Positions 26,463 to 35,886 of a stretch of DNA of 64,000 nt are shown piece after piece. Source of the stretch: an uncultured beta proteobacterium (GTDB taxonomy: Bacteria; Pseudomonadota; Gammaproteobacteria; Burkholderiales; Burkholderiaceae_C). Positions within the stretch are counted from its first letter, which is position 1; each line of letters opens with the position of its first letter. Location of the stretch: positions 1 to 64,000 of the forward strand of contig CAIRAW010000077.1 of assembly GCA_903876735.1 (NCBI GenBank), read 5' to 3'. Under the pieces are notes generated by a model. That model ran no database searches. It saw nothing but the letters and a program-made list of their open reading frames with translations, and was not told where the DNA came from. The translations under genes and the position numbers were made by a program.

Positions 26463-26807
26463 ATGGATGCGAATCCGTGGACCATTGTTGTCATCATCGG
26501 CCTGGCGCTTGTGACCGTCCTGACGCGCACCTTCTTCTTCATTTCCAGCAGACCGTGGACGCTGCCCCTTTGGGCGCAGCGGGGTCTGCAGTACGCGCCG
26601 ATTGCCGCGCTCGCTGCCGTTGTCGTGCCCGAAGTGGTGATGTCGCAGGGCCAGTTCATCAGCTCCTGGCAGGACGCGCGCCTGTTTGCGGTTGCGGCCG
26701 GTGCCGGCTGGTTCTTCTGGCGCAAAGGCGCTGGACAGGCCGTGCTGGGCACCATCATTGCCGGCATGGCGGTCTATCTGCCCTTGCACCTGGGGCTGGG
26801 CTGGTAG
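26463..26807 (+). CDS. azlD: AzlD domain small subunit of amino-acid exporter
   Basis: A 114-residue hydrophobic protein with about four membrane helices and the AzlD pattern (ALVTVLTRTFFF, then RGLQYAPIAALAAVVVPEVV). It lies two bases after azlC and completes the two-subunit exporter; LIV export is the expected activity from characterised family members in Bacillus and Escherichia coli (YgaZH). Confidence 0.88.
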   Translation: MDANPWTIVVIIGLALVTVLTRTFFFISSRPWTLPLWAQRGLQYAPIAALAAVVVPEVVMSQGQFISSWQDARLFAVAAGAGWFFWRKGAGQAVLGTIIAGMAVYLPLHLGLGW

Positions 26808-26862
26808 TGCTGCGCCCGCTTCTACAATCTGTGGATACATCTTCTACTGACAGGGGTTTTTC

Positions 26863-28056
26863 ATGAACGTCATCCGTTTTTCCGACCTGTGTGCCCGGGG
26901 CCAGGTCACTGGCAAGCGCGTCTTCATCCGTGCCGACCTCAATGTGCCGCAGGACGATGCCGGCAACATCACGGAAGACACGCGGATTCGCGCCTCGGTT
27001 CCCTGCATCCGCATGGCGCTTGAAGCCGGTGCCGCGGTGATGGTGACCTCGCATCTGGGGCGTCCGACCGAAGGCGTTTTCACGCCGGCCGATTCACTGG
27101 CGCCGGTGGCGACTCGACTGGCTGAACTGCTGGGCCGTCCGGTACCGCTGCTGCAGAACTGGGTTGATGGCGTGAGCGTGCAAGCCGGTGAGGTCGTGTT
27201 GCTGGAAAACTGCCGCGTCAACAAGGGCGAGAAGAAAAACAACGAGGAGCTGGCGAAGAAGATGGCTGCACTGTGCGACATCTTTGTGCACGACGCCTTT
27301 GGCACCGCGCACCGCGCCGAAGCCTCCACCTACGGCATCGCGCAGTTTGCCAAGGTGGCCTGCGCCGGTCCGCTGCTGGCGGCCGAGATGGACGCCATCA
27401 CGCTGGCGCTGGCGAACCCGAAGCGGCCCATGGTGGCGATCGTGGCCGGCTCCAAGGTCTCGACCAAGCTGACCATTCTCAAAAGCCTGGCGAGCAAGGT
27501 CGATCAGCTGATCGTCGGCGGCGGCATCGCCAACACCTTCATGCTGGCAGCGGGTCTGAAGATTGGCAAGAGCCTGGCCGAGCCCGATCTGCTCGACGAT
27601 GCCAGGGCTGTGATTGAAGCCATGCGCGCGCGCGGCGCCGCCGTTCCGATACCCACCGACGTCGTCACCGCCAAAACCTTTGCCGCCGATGCGCCGGCAA
27701 CGGTCAAGGCCGCGACTGATGTCGCGGACGATGACCTGATTCTCGACATTGGCCCACAGACCGCGGCCCTGCTGGCAGCGCAACTCAAAGTGGCTGGCAC
27801 CATCGTCTGGAACGGCCCTGTGGGTGTCTTCGAATTCCCCGCGTTCGAGAACGGCACGCGCGTGATTGCGCACGCAATCGCCGAGTCCAGCGCATTCTCC
27901 ATTGCCGGCGGCGGTGATACGCTGGCGGCCATCGCCAAGTACGGCATCGAAAAGCAAATCGGCTATATCTCGACCGGTGGCGGTGCATTTCTGGAAGTTC
28001 TTGAAGGCAAGACGCTGCCGGCGTTCGAAATTCTGACGCGCCGCGCCAGCGCCTGA
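26863..28056 (+). CDS. pgk: Phosphoglycerate kinase
   Basis: A 397-residue monomeric cytoplasmic enzyme of glycolysis and gluconeogenesis, interconverting 1,3-bisphosphoglycerate/ADP and 3-phosphoglycerate/ATP. Signatures seen: [13 protein letters not shown] (substrate Arg and Asp), [26 protein letters not shown], the hinge region WNGPVGVFE and the nucleotide-binding [11 protein letters not shown]. Length is standard. It starts a glycolytic neighbourhood shared with pyk and fba, with a two-component pair between them. CAGCGC/GCGCTG bases around the stop form a small hairpin without a T tract. Confidence 0.97.
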   Translation: MNVIRFSDLCARGQVTGKRVFIRADLNVPQDDAGNITEDTRIRASVPCIRMALEAGAAVMVTSHLGRPTEGVFTPADSLAPVATRLAELLGRPVPLLQNWVDGVSVQAGEVVLLENCRVNKGEKKNNEELAKKMAALCDIFVHDAFGTAHRAEASTYGIAQFAKVACAGPLLAAEMDAITLALANPKRPMVAIVAGSKVSTKLTILKSLASKVDQLIVGGGIANTFMLAAGLKIGKSLAEPDLLDDARAVIEAMRARGAAVPIPTDVVTAKTFAADAPATVKAATDVADDDLILDIGPQTAALLAAQLKVAGTIVWNGPVGVFEFPAFENGTRVIAHAIAESSAFSIAGGGDTLAAIAKYGIEKQIGYISTGGGAFLEVLEGKTLPAFEILTRRASA

Positions 28057-28147
28057 AGCGCTGTTCAACCCCCCGTTTGCGCGCTTCATTCCCATGTTGA
28101 CGTAGCGGATATTGACTTCGGCGCGCTGCTGTGATCAGCTTCGCCGG

Positions 28148-29227
28148 ATGAATCTTTCGGCATCAGGCGGCGCACTCAGAGCGGGCGGCTGGGACCGCAG
28201 ACGGATCACGCCACGGCGGCGCCAGCTCGCGCTGATTGCCGCTGCCATCATGCTCGCGGCCCTGTTGCTGCGGCTCTGGGCGGTCAGCCCGTTTGTTGAA
28301 CTGGTGGCCGAGACGCTCCTGTTCGGGATGGGCGTCCTGTTTGCGCCGACCCTGGCTGGGGTCTGGCGCCAGAAGTTCCTCTCGCGCCGCTCGGCGCAAC
28401 TGCTGGCCATCATCCTGGGCGCCGTACTCGCGCCCCTGACCATGAAACTGCTGTCGGCCAACGGCGAGCCATCGCTGTTTTTTGATTCGGTTCCCATGGT
28501 GCGCGGCTACGTCATGCTGACCATGGGCGGCGCCATTGTCGGCACCCTGTTCGCGCTGGGCGCCCTGTACCGCGATCGCGATGCTCAGGCACGCGCCGAG
28601 GCCCTGCAGTTTGCGCTGGAGCGCGAGACGCTCGAGCGTCAGGCCGCCAACGCCCGGCTGCAACTGATGACGGCGCAGATCGAACCGCACTTCCTGCTCA
28701 ACACATTGGCCAACGTGCAGGAACTGCTCGAGAGCGGCTCGCCGCAGGCGGCGCCCATGTTTCGCAGCCTGATCGCCTACCTGCGCGCGGCTGTGCCGCA
28801 GTTGCAGCGTGAAGCAGCCACGCTGGGCGACGAGGAACAGTTGCTGCGTTCCTATTTTGACCTGATGCTGATGCGCATGGCGGACCGGCTCACGGTGACG
28901 ATGGAGATCGATCCCGCCTTGCGCACGCTGCGCTTTCCGCCGATGGCCTTGTTGACCCTCGCAGAAAACGCCATCAAGCACGGCATCGATCCGGCCTGCG
29001 AGGGCGGCACCATCAGCGTTGGCGCGCGCCGCCTCGACGCCGACACGGTGCACGTCTGGGTCGCCGACACCGGCGTTGGCATGGCGCACAGCGCCGGCAT
29101 TGGCACCGGCCTGTCCAACCTGCAGGCGCGCTTGCAGGCGTTTTTCAACGCCGGCGCCAGCCTGCAGCTCAACGAGCAGTCGCCGCATGGCCTGCGTGCC
29201 GATCTGCGCCTGAAGGTGGTGGGCTGA
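28148..29227 (+). CDS. LytS/YehU-type sensor histidine kinase
   Basis: A 359-residue inner-membrane kinase. About four membrane helices fill residues 27-145, with no sizable extracellular sensor. A short coiled linker (ARAEALQFALERETLERQAANARL) leads to the His_kinase (PF06580-type) domain with QIEPHFLLNTLANVQ carrying the phospho-acceptor His, followed by an ATPase domain with LAENAIKHGI and ADTGVGM. ATG at 28148 is preferred to an upstream TTG at 28112 because MNLSASGG begins the conserved part. The cognate regulator starts one base after the stop. Confidence 0.88.
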   Translation: MNLSASGGALRAGGWDRRRITPRRRQLALIAAAIMLAALLLRLWAVSPFVELVAETLLFGMGVLFAPTLAGVWRQKFLSRRSAQLLAIILGAVLAPLTMKLLSANGEPSLFFDSVPMVRGYVMLTMGGAIVGTLFALGALYRDRDAQARAEALQFALERETLERQAANARLQLMTAQIEPHFLLNTLANVQELLESGSPQAAPMFRSLIAYLRAAVPQLQREAATLGDEEQLLRSYFDLMLMRMADRLTVTMEIDPALRTLRFPPMALLTLAENAIKHGIDPACEGGTISVGARRLDADTVHVWVADTGVGMAHSAGIGTGLSNLQARLQAFFNAGASLQLNEQSPHGLRADLRLKVVG

Positions 29228-29228
29228 G

Positions 29229-30005
29229 ATGGTGGCAGCCACGGCACTGATCGCGGACGACGAACCCCTGTTGCGCGAGCGCTTGCGCACGCACCTGTCA
29301 CAGCTGTGGCCCGAATTGCAGGTGGTGGCGTTGGCCCGCAACGGGCGCGAGGCGGTCGAACTGTTCGAGCAACTGCAGCCGCAGGTGGCGTTTCTCGATG
29401 TACACATGCCCGGCATGAATGGCATCGAAGCCGCGCGCTGCATCGGCGGACGCGCTGAACTGGTGTTTGTCACCGCTTTCGAGAACTATGCGGTGGAGGC
29501 GTTTCGCCAGGGCGCGATCGACTACATCGTCAAACCGCTCGATGCGCAACGTCTGGCCGATACCGTGCAGCGGTTGCGCGCGCGACTGGCGCACAGCGGT
29601 CCGGCCTTGCGGCCCGACCTTGATGCGGTTCTGAGCCGCATGCTGGCGCAACTGCGCGAGACCGGCGCAGCGGCACCGCACTGGTTGCGATGGATCAAGG
29701 CATCAGTGGGCAGCGTGGTGCAAGTGATTCCGGTGCAGCAGGTGATCTACCTGAAGTCTGCAAGCAAATACACGCTGGTGGTGTGGGATGGCGGCGAGGC
29801 GCTGATCCGCAGGACGATCCGGGAAATGGCGGACGAACTTGACCCCGAGTGCTTTGTGCAGATTCACCGTTCGACCATCGTCAACCTGAATCAGGTCGGG
29901 CGCTTTTCCCATGGCTCGGGGGATGGCGGCGAGGTGCACCTTAAAGGCCGCGGCGAGCGGCTTGCGGTGAGCCGCAACTTCGCCCACCTGTTTCATCACA
30001 TGTGA
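29229..30005 (+). CDS. LytR/AlgR-type response regulator with LytTR DNA-binding domain
   Basis: A 258-residue transcription regulator paired with the preceding kinase. The receiver domain (1-120) has ADDEPLLRERL, the phospho-acceptor Asp in VAFLDVHMPGMNGIEA, Thr in FVTAF and Lys in IVKPLDAQ. The LytTR domain (about 155-258) contains QVIYLKSASKYTLV, a DGGEALIRRTIREM segment and FVQIHRSTIVNLNQV. LytTR proteins of this architecture often control polysaccharide, motility or pyruvate-related transport genes; here the target is unknown. The 3' end overlaps a small convergent gene by ten bases. Confidence 0.9.
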   Translation: MVAATALIADDEPLLRERLRTHLSQLWPELQVVALARNGREAVELFEQLQPQVAFLDVHMPGMNGIEAARCIGGRAELVFVTAFENYAVEAFRQGAIDYIVKPLDAQRLADTVQRLRARLAHSGPALRPDLDAVLSRMLAQLRETGAAAPHWLRWIKASVGSVVQVIPVQQVIYLKSASKYTLVVWDGGEALIRRTIREMADELDPECFVQIHRSTIVNLNQVGRFSHGSGDGGEVHLKGRGERLAVSRNFAHLFHHM

Positions 30006-30310
30006 ACCAGCTGCGGTGCCGGCGCGATGCGCACTTCGGGCTCGGGCAACTGCGTGCTGGCCAGCGCCATGTCCGCTTCGGCGGTGGCTGCTTCGCGCCG
30101 GCCCACAATCACCACCGGTGCCAGCGTTACTTCGCGCAGCGTCACCGCAGTTGTTGCTGCCTGGGTCGGCAGGCTGGCGGCGATCGGCTGCGTCTGGGTG
30201 GCTACACCATCGATCGCGAGGTGGTTGAAGCGCCAGAGCATCGCACCCTGGATCGACACGCTGATCAATATTGCGCTGGCCAGTGACTTGACATGCATTG
30301 CGTTCCACAT
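29996..30310 (-). CDS. Small membrane-anchored or exported protein, unknown
   Basis: A 104-residue protein with one N-terminal hydrophobic segment (SLASAILISVSIQGAML, about 9-25) and a polar Ala/Thr/Val-rich C-terminal part ending APAPQLVHM. The start at 30310 is fixed by an AGGAG ribosome site six bases upstream; the open frame extends further but is not needed. No domain recognised. It is convergent with the LytTR regulator and overlaps its end by ten bases. Placement beside a LytS/LytTR pair might indicate a regulated partner, but that is only inference. Confidence 0.65.
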   Translation of the reverse strand: MWNAMHVKSLASAILISVSIQGAMLWRFNHLAIDGVATQTQPIAASLPTQAATTAVTLREVTLAPVVIVGRREAATAEADMALASTQLPEPEVRIAPAPQLVHM

Positions 30311-30572
30311 TTCGATCTCCTGTTGACCCCCTCTTTGGGGATGTATGGACGGAAGTGTAGAAATGCTGGCAGGTCGATTCAAGCGGCATGAGACAGGCTG
30401 CGGATCAATGCGACCGGCGGCGTTTTTTGCGGTACAGGCGCAGCCTGGTGCTGCGGTGTCAGCGACCTCGCGAGGCCGCCTGTTGCCGGCCTCCTGCGGT
30501 GGCGCAAGCTGACGCCGGGGTGTAACCACTTCCGTGGGAAAATGGGAACTTAATTACAGACAGAGATTTGCC

Positions 30573-32003
30573 ATGCCCCGTCGCGCCACCAAAATCGTTG
30601 CCACCCTGGGACCGGCCTGCAGCGAGCCTGCCTTGCTGGAGCAGATGATTCGCGCCGGCGTCAATGTGGTTCGGCTCAATTTCAGCCACGGGTCGGCGCA
30701 GGATCACATCGAGCGCGCGCGCATGGTGCGGGAAGTGTCAGCGCGTGTCGGGCGTGAGGTCGCCATCATGGCCGACCTGCAAGGCCCGAAGATCCGCGTC
30801 GGCAAGTTTGCCGAGGGCAGGGTGATGCTGGAGCCCGGTCAGAGATTTGTGCTCGATGCCGCGCGCACGGAACTCGGCGATAGCCATGCGGTCGGCCTTG
30901 ACTACAAGGCGCTACCGCGAGAGGTCAAGGCCGGCGACGTGCTGCTGCTCAACGACGGCTTGATCGTGATCACGGTCGATGCGGTCAGTGGTGACGCGGT
31001 TCATACCACGGTCAAGCTCGGCGGCGAGTTGTCCAACAACAAGGGCATCAACAAGCAGGGCGGGGGCCTGACGGCGCCGGCGCTGACGGCCAAGGACATG
31101 GACGACATCCGTACGGCCATGAGTTTCCGGGCCGACTACGTGGCTGTGAGCTTTCCCAAGAGCGCCACCGACATGGAGATGGCGCGCCAGTTGTGCAACG
31201 TGGCGGCCGATGACGGTTACCGTCCAGGCCTGATCGCCAAGATCGAGCGCGCCGAGGCGATCCCAAAACTCGAGGAAATCCTCCTCGCCAGCGACGGCAT
31301 CATGGTGGCCCGCGGCGACCTCGCGGTAGAGGTTGGCAACGCCGCCGTGCCGGCCTTGCAAAAGCGCATGATCAAGCTCGCGCGTGAGCACGACAAGGTG
31401 GTGATCACGGCGACGCAGATGATGGAGTCCATGATCACCAACCCGGTTCCCACGCGCGCCGAGGTCAGCGATGTGGCCAACGCCGTGCTCGACGGCACCG
31501 ACGCCGTGATGCTGTCGGCTGAAACCGCAGCCGGCAAGTACCCGCTGGAAACGGTGCGGGAGATGGCCAAGATCTGTCACGCCGCCGAAGGCGGTGAAGA
31601 CTTCAAGCTCGAAGCCGATTTCACCGGCAAAACCTTCAAACGCATCGACCAGTCGATTGCGATGGGCGCACTGTTCACGGCGCATCATCTGGGCGCCAAG
31701 GCGATCGTGGCCATGACCGACAGCGGCTCCACGGCGCTGTGGATGAGCCGGCACCTGATTCATGTGCCGATCTATGCGCTGACTTCCAAGGTGGCGACGC
31801 AGCGCCGCATGACGCTGTACCGCAATGTGCGCCCGCTGTTCATGGACACCAGCGCCGACCGTGACACGGCGCTGGCCGAAGTGGAAAACAACCTCAAGGA
31901 GCGCGGGCTGGTTCAAAAGGGCGATGTGTATGCCATCACATGCGGTGAACCGATGGGTGCGCCGGGCGGCACCAACATGCTCAAGATTTGCCGGGTGGGT
32001 TGA
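30573..32003 (+). CDS. pyk: Pyruvate kinase
   Basis: A 476-residue glycolytic enzyme converting phosphoenolpyruvate and ADP to pyruvate and ATP. Present are TKIVATLGPA, RLNFSHGS, the ADLQGPKIRVG block, the active-site segment IAKIERAEAI (catalytic Lys), ARGDLAVEVG and TATQMMESMI, followed by the C-terminal allosteric domain (ALFTAHHLGAKAIVAMTDSG). Homology begins at MPRRATKIVATLGP, so the ATG at 30573 is chosen over one 13 codons upstream. A repeat and hairpin lie between it and fba. Confidence 0.97.
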   Translation: MPRRATKIVATLGPACSEPALLEQMIRAGVNVVRLNFSHGSAQDHIERARMVREVSARVGREVAIMADLQGPKIRVGKFAEGRVMLEPGQRFVLDAARTELGDSHAVGLDYKALPREVKAGDVLLLNDGLIVITVDAVSGDAVHTTVKLGGELSNNKGINKQGGGLTAPALTAKDMDDIRTAMSFRADYVAVSFPKSATDMEMARQLCNVAADDGYRPGLIAKIERAEAIPKLEEILLASDGIMVARGDLAVEVGNAAVPALQKRMIKLAREHDKVVITATQMMESMITNPVPTRAEVSDVANAVLDGTDAVMLSAETAAGKYPLETVREMAKICHAAEGGEDFKLEADFTGKTFKRIDQSIAMGALFTAHHLGAKAIVAMTDSGSTALWMSRHLIHVPIYALTSKVATQRRMTLYRNVRPLFMDTSADRDTALAEVENNLKERGLVQKGDVYAITCGEPMGAPGGTNMLKICRVG

Positions 32004-32004
32004 T

Positions 32005-32080
32005 GTCCCCCACGCTTGTCACTTCGTGTACTGCGCTGCCCCCCAAGGGGGCTGTTTCGCCTTGGGGCGGCCCGGCGGCG
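32005..32080. repeat. Interspersed palindromic repeat between pyk and fba
   Basis: This intergenic element starts at GTCCCCCACGCTTG and includes an 8-base stem (CCCCAAGG at 32041-32048 with CCTTGGGG at 32060-32067) followed by CGGCCCGGCGGCG. It is the same family as the insertion inside fmt, in the opposite orientation. Its place just after the pyk stop, with a GC-rich hairpin but no T tract, suggests it could also slow or end transcription. Similar elements are, to my knowledge, abundant in Comamonadaceae genomes. Confidence 0.8.
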
Positions 32081-32179
32081 AAACGATCGTGCCCCGAAGC
32101 GGTTCGCTGCCCAGACGGTAAAATTCCAGTCAACGGTAAATAGTTACCACCGGGTTACCAACTTTTCGGGGATTTCAAA

Positions 32180-33244
32180 ATGGCTCTTGTCTCAATGCGC
32201 GAGTTGCTGGACCATGCTGCGGCCAATGGCTACGGCATACCGGCTTTCAACGTCAACAACCTGGAGCAGGTGCAGGCTGTCATGGCTGCGGCCGAGGAGG
32301 TTGGCGCGCCGGTCATTCTGCAGGCCAGCGCGGGCGCCCGCAAGTACGCCGGCGAGTCCTTCATCAAGCACTTGATCCTGGCGGCGGTCGAGGCCTACCC
32401 GCATATCCCGCTGGTCATGCACCAGGACCATGGCCAGAGCACCGACGTTTGCCAGGGTGCGATCAACCTGGGTTTCAGCTCGGTCATGATGGATGGCTCG
32501 CTGATGGCCGACGGCAAGACCATTGCCAGCTACGAGTACAACGTCGAGGTCACACGCAAGGTGGTGGACCTGGCGCATGCCACCGGTGTCACGGTGGAAG
32601 GCGAACTCGGTTGTCTGGGCAGCCTGGAAACCATGAAGGGCGACAAGGAAGACGGCCACGGCACCGACGCCACCATGACGCGCGAGCAGATGCTGACCGA
32701 CCCCGAGCAGGCTGCCGATTTCGTCAAGCGCACGCAGCTTGACGCGCTGGCGATTGCCATCGGCACCAGTCACGGCGCCTACAAGTTCACGCGCAAGCCC
32801 ACCGGTGACATCCTGGCGATCGACCGCGTCAAGCAGATCAACCAGCGCATTCCCAACACCCATCTCGTGATGCACGGCTCCAGCAGCGTGCCGCAGGAAC
32901 TGCTCGCCATCATCCGCGAGTATGGCGGCGACATGAAGGAAACCTATGGCGTGCCGGTGGAAGAAATCCAGAAGGCGATCCAGTTCGGCGTGCGCAAGAT
33001 CAACATCGATACCGACATCCGCCTGGCCATGACCGGCGCAGTGCGCAAGTACCTGGTGCAGAACCCGGACAAGTTCGACATGCGCGACTGGCTCAAACCC
33101 GCGCGCGAGGCCGCCAAGCAGATCTGCAAGCAGCGTTACCTGGAGTTCGGCTGCGAGGGTCAGGCTGGCAAGATCAAGGGCCATAGCCTGTTTGCGGTCG
33201 CCGGTCAATACGCAAGAGGTGAGTTGGCGCAAGTCGTGCAGTAA
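32180..33244 (+). CDS. fba: Class II fructose-bisphosphate aldolase (Calvin-cycle subtype)
   Basis: A 354-residue zinc-dependent aldolase cleaving fructose-1,6-bisphosphate to dihydroxyacetone phosphate and glyceraldehyde-3-phosphate. Metal and catalytic blocks seen: [48 protein letters not shown] and [13 protein letters not shown]. The sequence is of the CbbA/FbaA subtype common to betaproteobacteria; presence of the subtype does not itself imply CO2 fixation and no other Calvin gene is in the window. A strong terminator follows. Confidence 0.96.
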   Translation: MALVSMRELLDHAAANGYGIPAFNVNNLEQVQAVMAAAEEVGAPVILQASAGARKYAGESFIKHLILAAVEAYPHIPLVMHQDHGQSTDVCQGAINLGFSSVMMDGSLMADGKTIASYEYNVEVTRKVVDLAHATGVTVEGELGCLGSLETMKGDKEDGHGTDATMTREQMLTDPEQAADFVKRTQLDALAIAIGTSHGAYKFTRKPTGDILAIDRVKQINQRIPNTHLVMHGSSSVPQELLAIIREYGGDMKETYGVPVEEIQKAIQFGVRKINIDTDIRLAMTGAVRKYLVQNPDKFDMRDWLKPAREAAKQICKQRYLEFGCEGQAGKIKGHSLFAVAGQYARGELAQVVQ

Positions 33245-33262
33245 GCGGCATTGCGATAATGG

Positions 33263-33301
33263 AGGCCTGCCGCGGTTCAAATGCCGTTGCAGGCCTTTTT
33301 T
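33263..33301 (+). terminator. Rho-independent terminator after fba
   Basis: AGGCCTGC (33263-33270) pairs perfectly with GCAGGCCT (33289-33296), with additional CGG/CCG pairing inside the loop, and is followed by a run of seven T. It ends fba transcription 19 bases after the stop codon and separates it from purC. Confidence 0.88.
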
Positions 33302-33334
33302 CAATCTGTTTCTTTCACGCCTGATTGCCCCGCC

Positions 33335-34243
33335 ATGACCGCTGCCCTGCACACCTCTACCCTTACTTCGCTTCCCCTGCTGGCACGCGGCAAAGTTCGC
33401 GACAACTATGCCGTTGGTGAAGACCGTATCCTGATGGTCGCGAGCGACCGCCTGAGCGCCTTTGACGTCATCATGGGCGAGCCGATTCCGGGCAAGGGCG
33501 CACTGCTGACCAGGATGGCGCTGTTCTGGTTCGACAAGTTGGGTCCGAATGGCCTCAACATCTGCCCGATCCACCTGACAGGCGAGGCGCCCGAGAGCGT
33601 GGTGACGCCGGCTGAAGTGCCGCAGGTGGTGGGCCGCTCGATGCTGGTCAAGCGCCTCAAACCGCTGCCGGTGGAGGCCGTGGTGCGCGGTTACCTGGCA
33701 GGCAGTGGCTGGAAGGAATACCAGCAGAACCAGGCCGTGTGCGGCGTCAAACTGCCGGCCGGTTTGAAGAACGCCTCGAAGTTGCCCACGCCGATCTACA
33801 CGCCCGCTGCCAAGGCCGCAGCCGGGGACCATGACGAGAACATTACGTTTGAGCAGACGGTGGCCGCCATCGGCCTCGACCTGGCGACCCGCATGCGCGA
33901 CATCAGCATACGCCTTTACCAGGCAGCGGCGGAGATGGCCTTGAAGAAGGGCATCATCATTGCCGACACCAAGTTCGAGTTCGGCTTGGACGCCGACGGC
34001 ACACTGACGCTGATGGACGAGGTGCTGACACCCGATTCCTCGCGCTTCTGGCCTGCCGAGAGCTACCAGGAAGGCATCAACCCGCCGAGCTACGACAAGC
34101 AGTTCGTGCGCGATTGGCTGGAGCAGGTTCAGATTGACGGAAAGCCCTGGAACAAGACGCCGCCGGCACCGCGCGTGCCCAACGAAGTGATTGCCAAGAC
34201 CGCCGCCAAGTACCAGGAAGCGCTGCAGCGTTTAATGGGCTGA
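33335..34243 (+). CDS. purC: Phosphoribosylaminoimidazole-succinocarboxamide synthase
   Basis: A 302-residue purine-pathway enzyme joining CAIR and aspartate with ATP to form SAICAR. Diagnostic segments: [28 protein letters not shown], the [17 protein letters not shown] block, [12 protein letters not shown] and IADTKFEFG with [14 protein letters not shown]. The start is the ATG at 33335, beginning MTAALHTS. Other purine genes, purE and purK, lie about 1.7 kb downstream, separated by a toxin-antitoxin pair and a thioredoxin gene. Confidence 0.96.
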   Translation: MTAALHTSTLTSLPLLARGKVRDNYAVGEDRILMVASDRLSAFDVIMGEPIPGKGALLTRMALFWFDKLGPNGLNICPIHLTGEAPESVVTPAEVPQVVGRSMLVKRLKPLPVEAVVRGYLAGSGWKEYQQNQAVCGVKLPAGLKNASKLPTPIYTPAAKAAAGDHDENITFEQTVAAIGLDLATRMRDISIRLYQAAAEMALKKGIIIADTKFEFGLDADGTLTLMDEVLTPDSSRFWPAESYQEGINPPSYDKQFVRDWLEQVQIDGKPWNKTPPAPRVPNEVIAKTAAKYQEALQRLMG

Positions 34244-34284
34244 AGGTGTTGCCTCTTCAGGGGGACTTGAAGCGGCGCGCATTG

Positions 34285-34304
34285 TGTGTCACACTTGTGG
34301 CACA
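34285..34304. promoter_or_regulatory. Imperfect palindrome upstream of toxin-antitoxin genes, putative operator
   Basis: A 20-base imperfect palindrome (TGTGTCACA and TGTGGCACA half-sites; 16 of 20 positions symmetric) ends 14 bases before the antitoxin start. Ribbon-helix-helix antitoxins usually repress their own operon by binding such sites, so this is a probable autoregulatory operator. An AGGAG ribosome site follows at 34307-34311. Confidence 0.55.
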
Positions 34305-34318
34305 ACAGGAGCAGCACC

Positions 34319-34582
34319 ATGTCCACCACCACCCTGCGCATCGAAGAAGGCTTGCGCGAACGCATCAGCCGGCTCGCCAACGCCCTGAACCAGACGCCGC
34401 ACAGTTTCATGGTCGAGGCGCTGGCGCAAAAGGCTGACGAAGCCGAGTGGCGCCTGGGCATTCAGAACGAGGCCCGACAGCGCGATGCGGCCCTGCAAGC
34501 GGGTGAGCCTGGTGTGGAGTGGCACGAAATGAAGACTTATCTTCAGGCACGCCTGACCAAAGCCAAGGCCAGGCGCCAATGA
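34319..34582 (+). CDS. Ribbon-helix-helix antitoxin of a type II toxin-antitoxin pair
   Basis: An 87-residue protein. The N-terminus STTTLRIEEGLRERISRLANALNQTPHSFMVEAL is a CopG/ParD-like ribbon-helix-helix DNA-binding domain; the charged C-terminal part (about 45-87) is expected to wrap the toxin. The start is fixed by AGGAG seven bases upstream and by homology. Its stop overlaps the toxin start (ATGA). It should neutralise the toxin and repress the operon. Insertion between purC and the thioredoxin gene suggests a transferred module. Confidence 0.85.
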   Translation: MSTTTLRIEEGLRERISRLANALNQTPHSFMVEALAQKADEAEWRLGIQNEARQRDAALQAGEPGVEWHEMKTYLQARLTKAKARRQ

Positions 34583-34875
34583 GCCGGATCATTCTGTCGT
34601 CTCAACTGCGCGCTGACTTCGACCGGATTTTTGATTTTTTGTTTGAGCACGCGCCCGAGTACGCAGCAGCACGGATTGAGGCCATTACCGACGCCATCGA
34701 CGTTCTGGCCAGCAGCCCGCTGATCGGGCGCCCAGTAGCCTTCGGTCAGCGCGAACTCATCATTTCAAGCGGTGCCAGCGGCTATCTGGCGCTGTACCGC
34801 TACGATCCGGCGCAGGACACGGTGTTCGTTCTGGCCCTGCGCAGCCAGCGCGAACGCGACTACAAACGGCCGTGA
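34579..34875 (+). CDS. RelE/ParE family toxin
   Basis: A 98-residue protein with the RelE/ParE fold pattern: two N-terminal helices (SSQLRADFDRIFDFLFEHAPEYAAARIEAITDAIDVLASSPLIGRPV) then beta strands ending YLALYRYDPAQDTVFVLALRSQRERDY. Sequence does not settle whether it is a ribosome-dependent mRNA interferase (RelE-like) or a gyrase poison (ParE-like); partnership with a ribbon-helix-helix antitoxin favours the ParE-like side. It overlaps the antitoxin by four bases and is nearly convergent with the thioredoxin gene, eight bases away. Confidence 0.85.
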   Translation: MSRIILSSQLRADFDRIFDFLFEHAPEYAAARIEAITDAIDVLASSPLIGRPVAFGQRELIISSGASGYLALYRYDPAQDTVFVLALRSQRERDYKRP

Positions 34876-34883
34876 ATCCAGGT

Positions 34884-35780
34884 TTAGCTCAGCACCACGC
34901 TGCTCAGGCGGCGCCGGTAGGTGGCTACCGTTGGATCGACCGGCGGAATTTGGCCATCCGCCACCTTGACCGGAGGCGGCTCGATGATGTCGAGGATGGC
35001 GATGTAGGTCTTGCGCGCCAGATCCTCGGCCCAACTCTTGTCGCGCATCAGGATCTCCAGCAATTCGTCCATGGCGGCGGTCCAGTCTGACTGCGCCATC
35101 AGGCCTTGCGCTCTGGCAAAGCGGGCGTCGAAGTCGCGTTTGTTGGCGGCGATTTTTCCATCGACCGTGCTCAGTTCGTCGCCACGCTCGGCCGCAAAGT
35201 CCAGCGCGTTCATCCAGCGCTGCAGCGAATCAAAACGCCGCACCACGCTGGTCTGGTTGATCACCGGGGCAAACGCGACCTTGGCGTCGTCAGTCGCACC
35301 TTCCTGCAGCAGCAGCTTGACGTAGTTGAAGCGTGCGTCCTCGTCCTGTGCGTTTTGCAGCACAGCCTGGTGCAAGGCTTCGCGCCGCGCCACCGGGTCG
35401 TTCTCATCCGGGGCGTCGGAGACGGTTTCGCCGGTCACTTCGGCTTCCAGCACCTCTCCTTCGGGTAGGTTCTTGTCCAGAAAGGCCTTGATCTGTCCCT
35501 CGGGCAGCGCGCCCATGAAGCCGTCGACCGGCTTGCCATTGAACATCAGCACGCAGGTCGGGATGCTGCGAATGCCAAAGGCCTGGCTCAGCTCCTGTTC
35601 CTGGTCCGAGTCGATCTTGACCAATTTGAAGCGCCCGGCGTACTCGGTCTCCAGTTTCTCCAGCAGCGGACCGATCACCTTGCACGGGCCGCACCAAGGC
35701 GCCCAGAAGTCCACCAGCACCGGGGTTTGCATCGAGGCGGCAACCACCTCAACGTCGAAGTTCTCAACCGTTACGTTCAT
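34884..35780 (-). CDS. cnoX: CnoX/YbbN-type thioredoxin with TPR-like C-terminal domain
   Basis: A 298-residue cytoplasmic protein. The thioredoxin domain (1-105) has the active site APWCGPCKV (Cys30, Cys33) and the cis-Pro segment RSIPTCVLM. The C-terminal ~180 residues are helical and TPR-like. This architecture is CnoX, a holdase that passes substrates to GroEL and protects them from overoxidation. The intact CGPC differs from the inactive site of Escherichia coli CnoX and suggests oxidoreductase activity. Start may also be one codon earlier (35783). Confidence 0.9.
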   Translation of the reverse strand: MNVTVENFDVEVVAASMQTPVLVDFWAPWCGPCKVIGPLLEKLETEYAGRFKLVKIDSDQEQELSQAFGIRSIPTCVLMFNGKPVDGFMGALPEGQIKAFLDKNLPEGEVLEAEVTGETVSDAPDENDPVARREALHQAVLQNAQDEDARFNYVKLLLQEGATDDAKVAFAPVINQTSVVRRFDSLQRWMNALDFAAERGDELSTVDGKIAANKRDFDARFARAQGLMAQSDWTAAMDELLEILMRDKSWAEDLARKTYIAILDIIEPPPVKVADGQIPPVDPTVATYRRRLSSVVLS

Positions 35781-35886
35781 CATTTTTGGCAGTTTGGGGT
35801 AGTTAAGTAAAATTAAAGCCTGTTCACTTGCGGGACAGAGTATCGACGCTAGCGTGCAGCGCTGCGGCAACTCTGGACTCACCACC

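Noticed and set aside
28112..28147. TTG start giving 12 extra residues for the LytS-type kinase
   Set aside because: No ribosome site and no similarity in the extension; ATG at 28148 fits better.
32192..33832. 546-codon open frame on the minus strand across fba and purC
   Set aside because: Antisense to two unmistakable enzymes and crossing the fba terminator; no domain.
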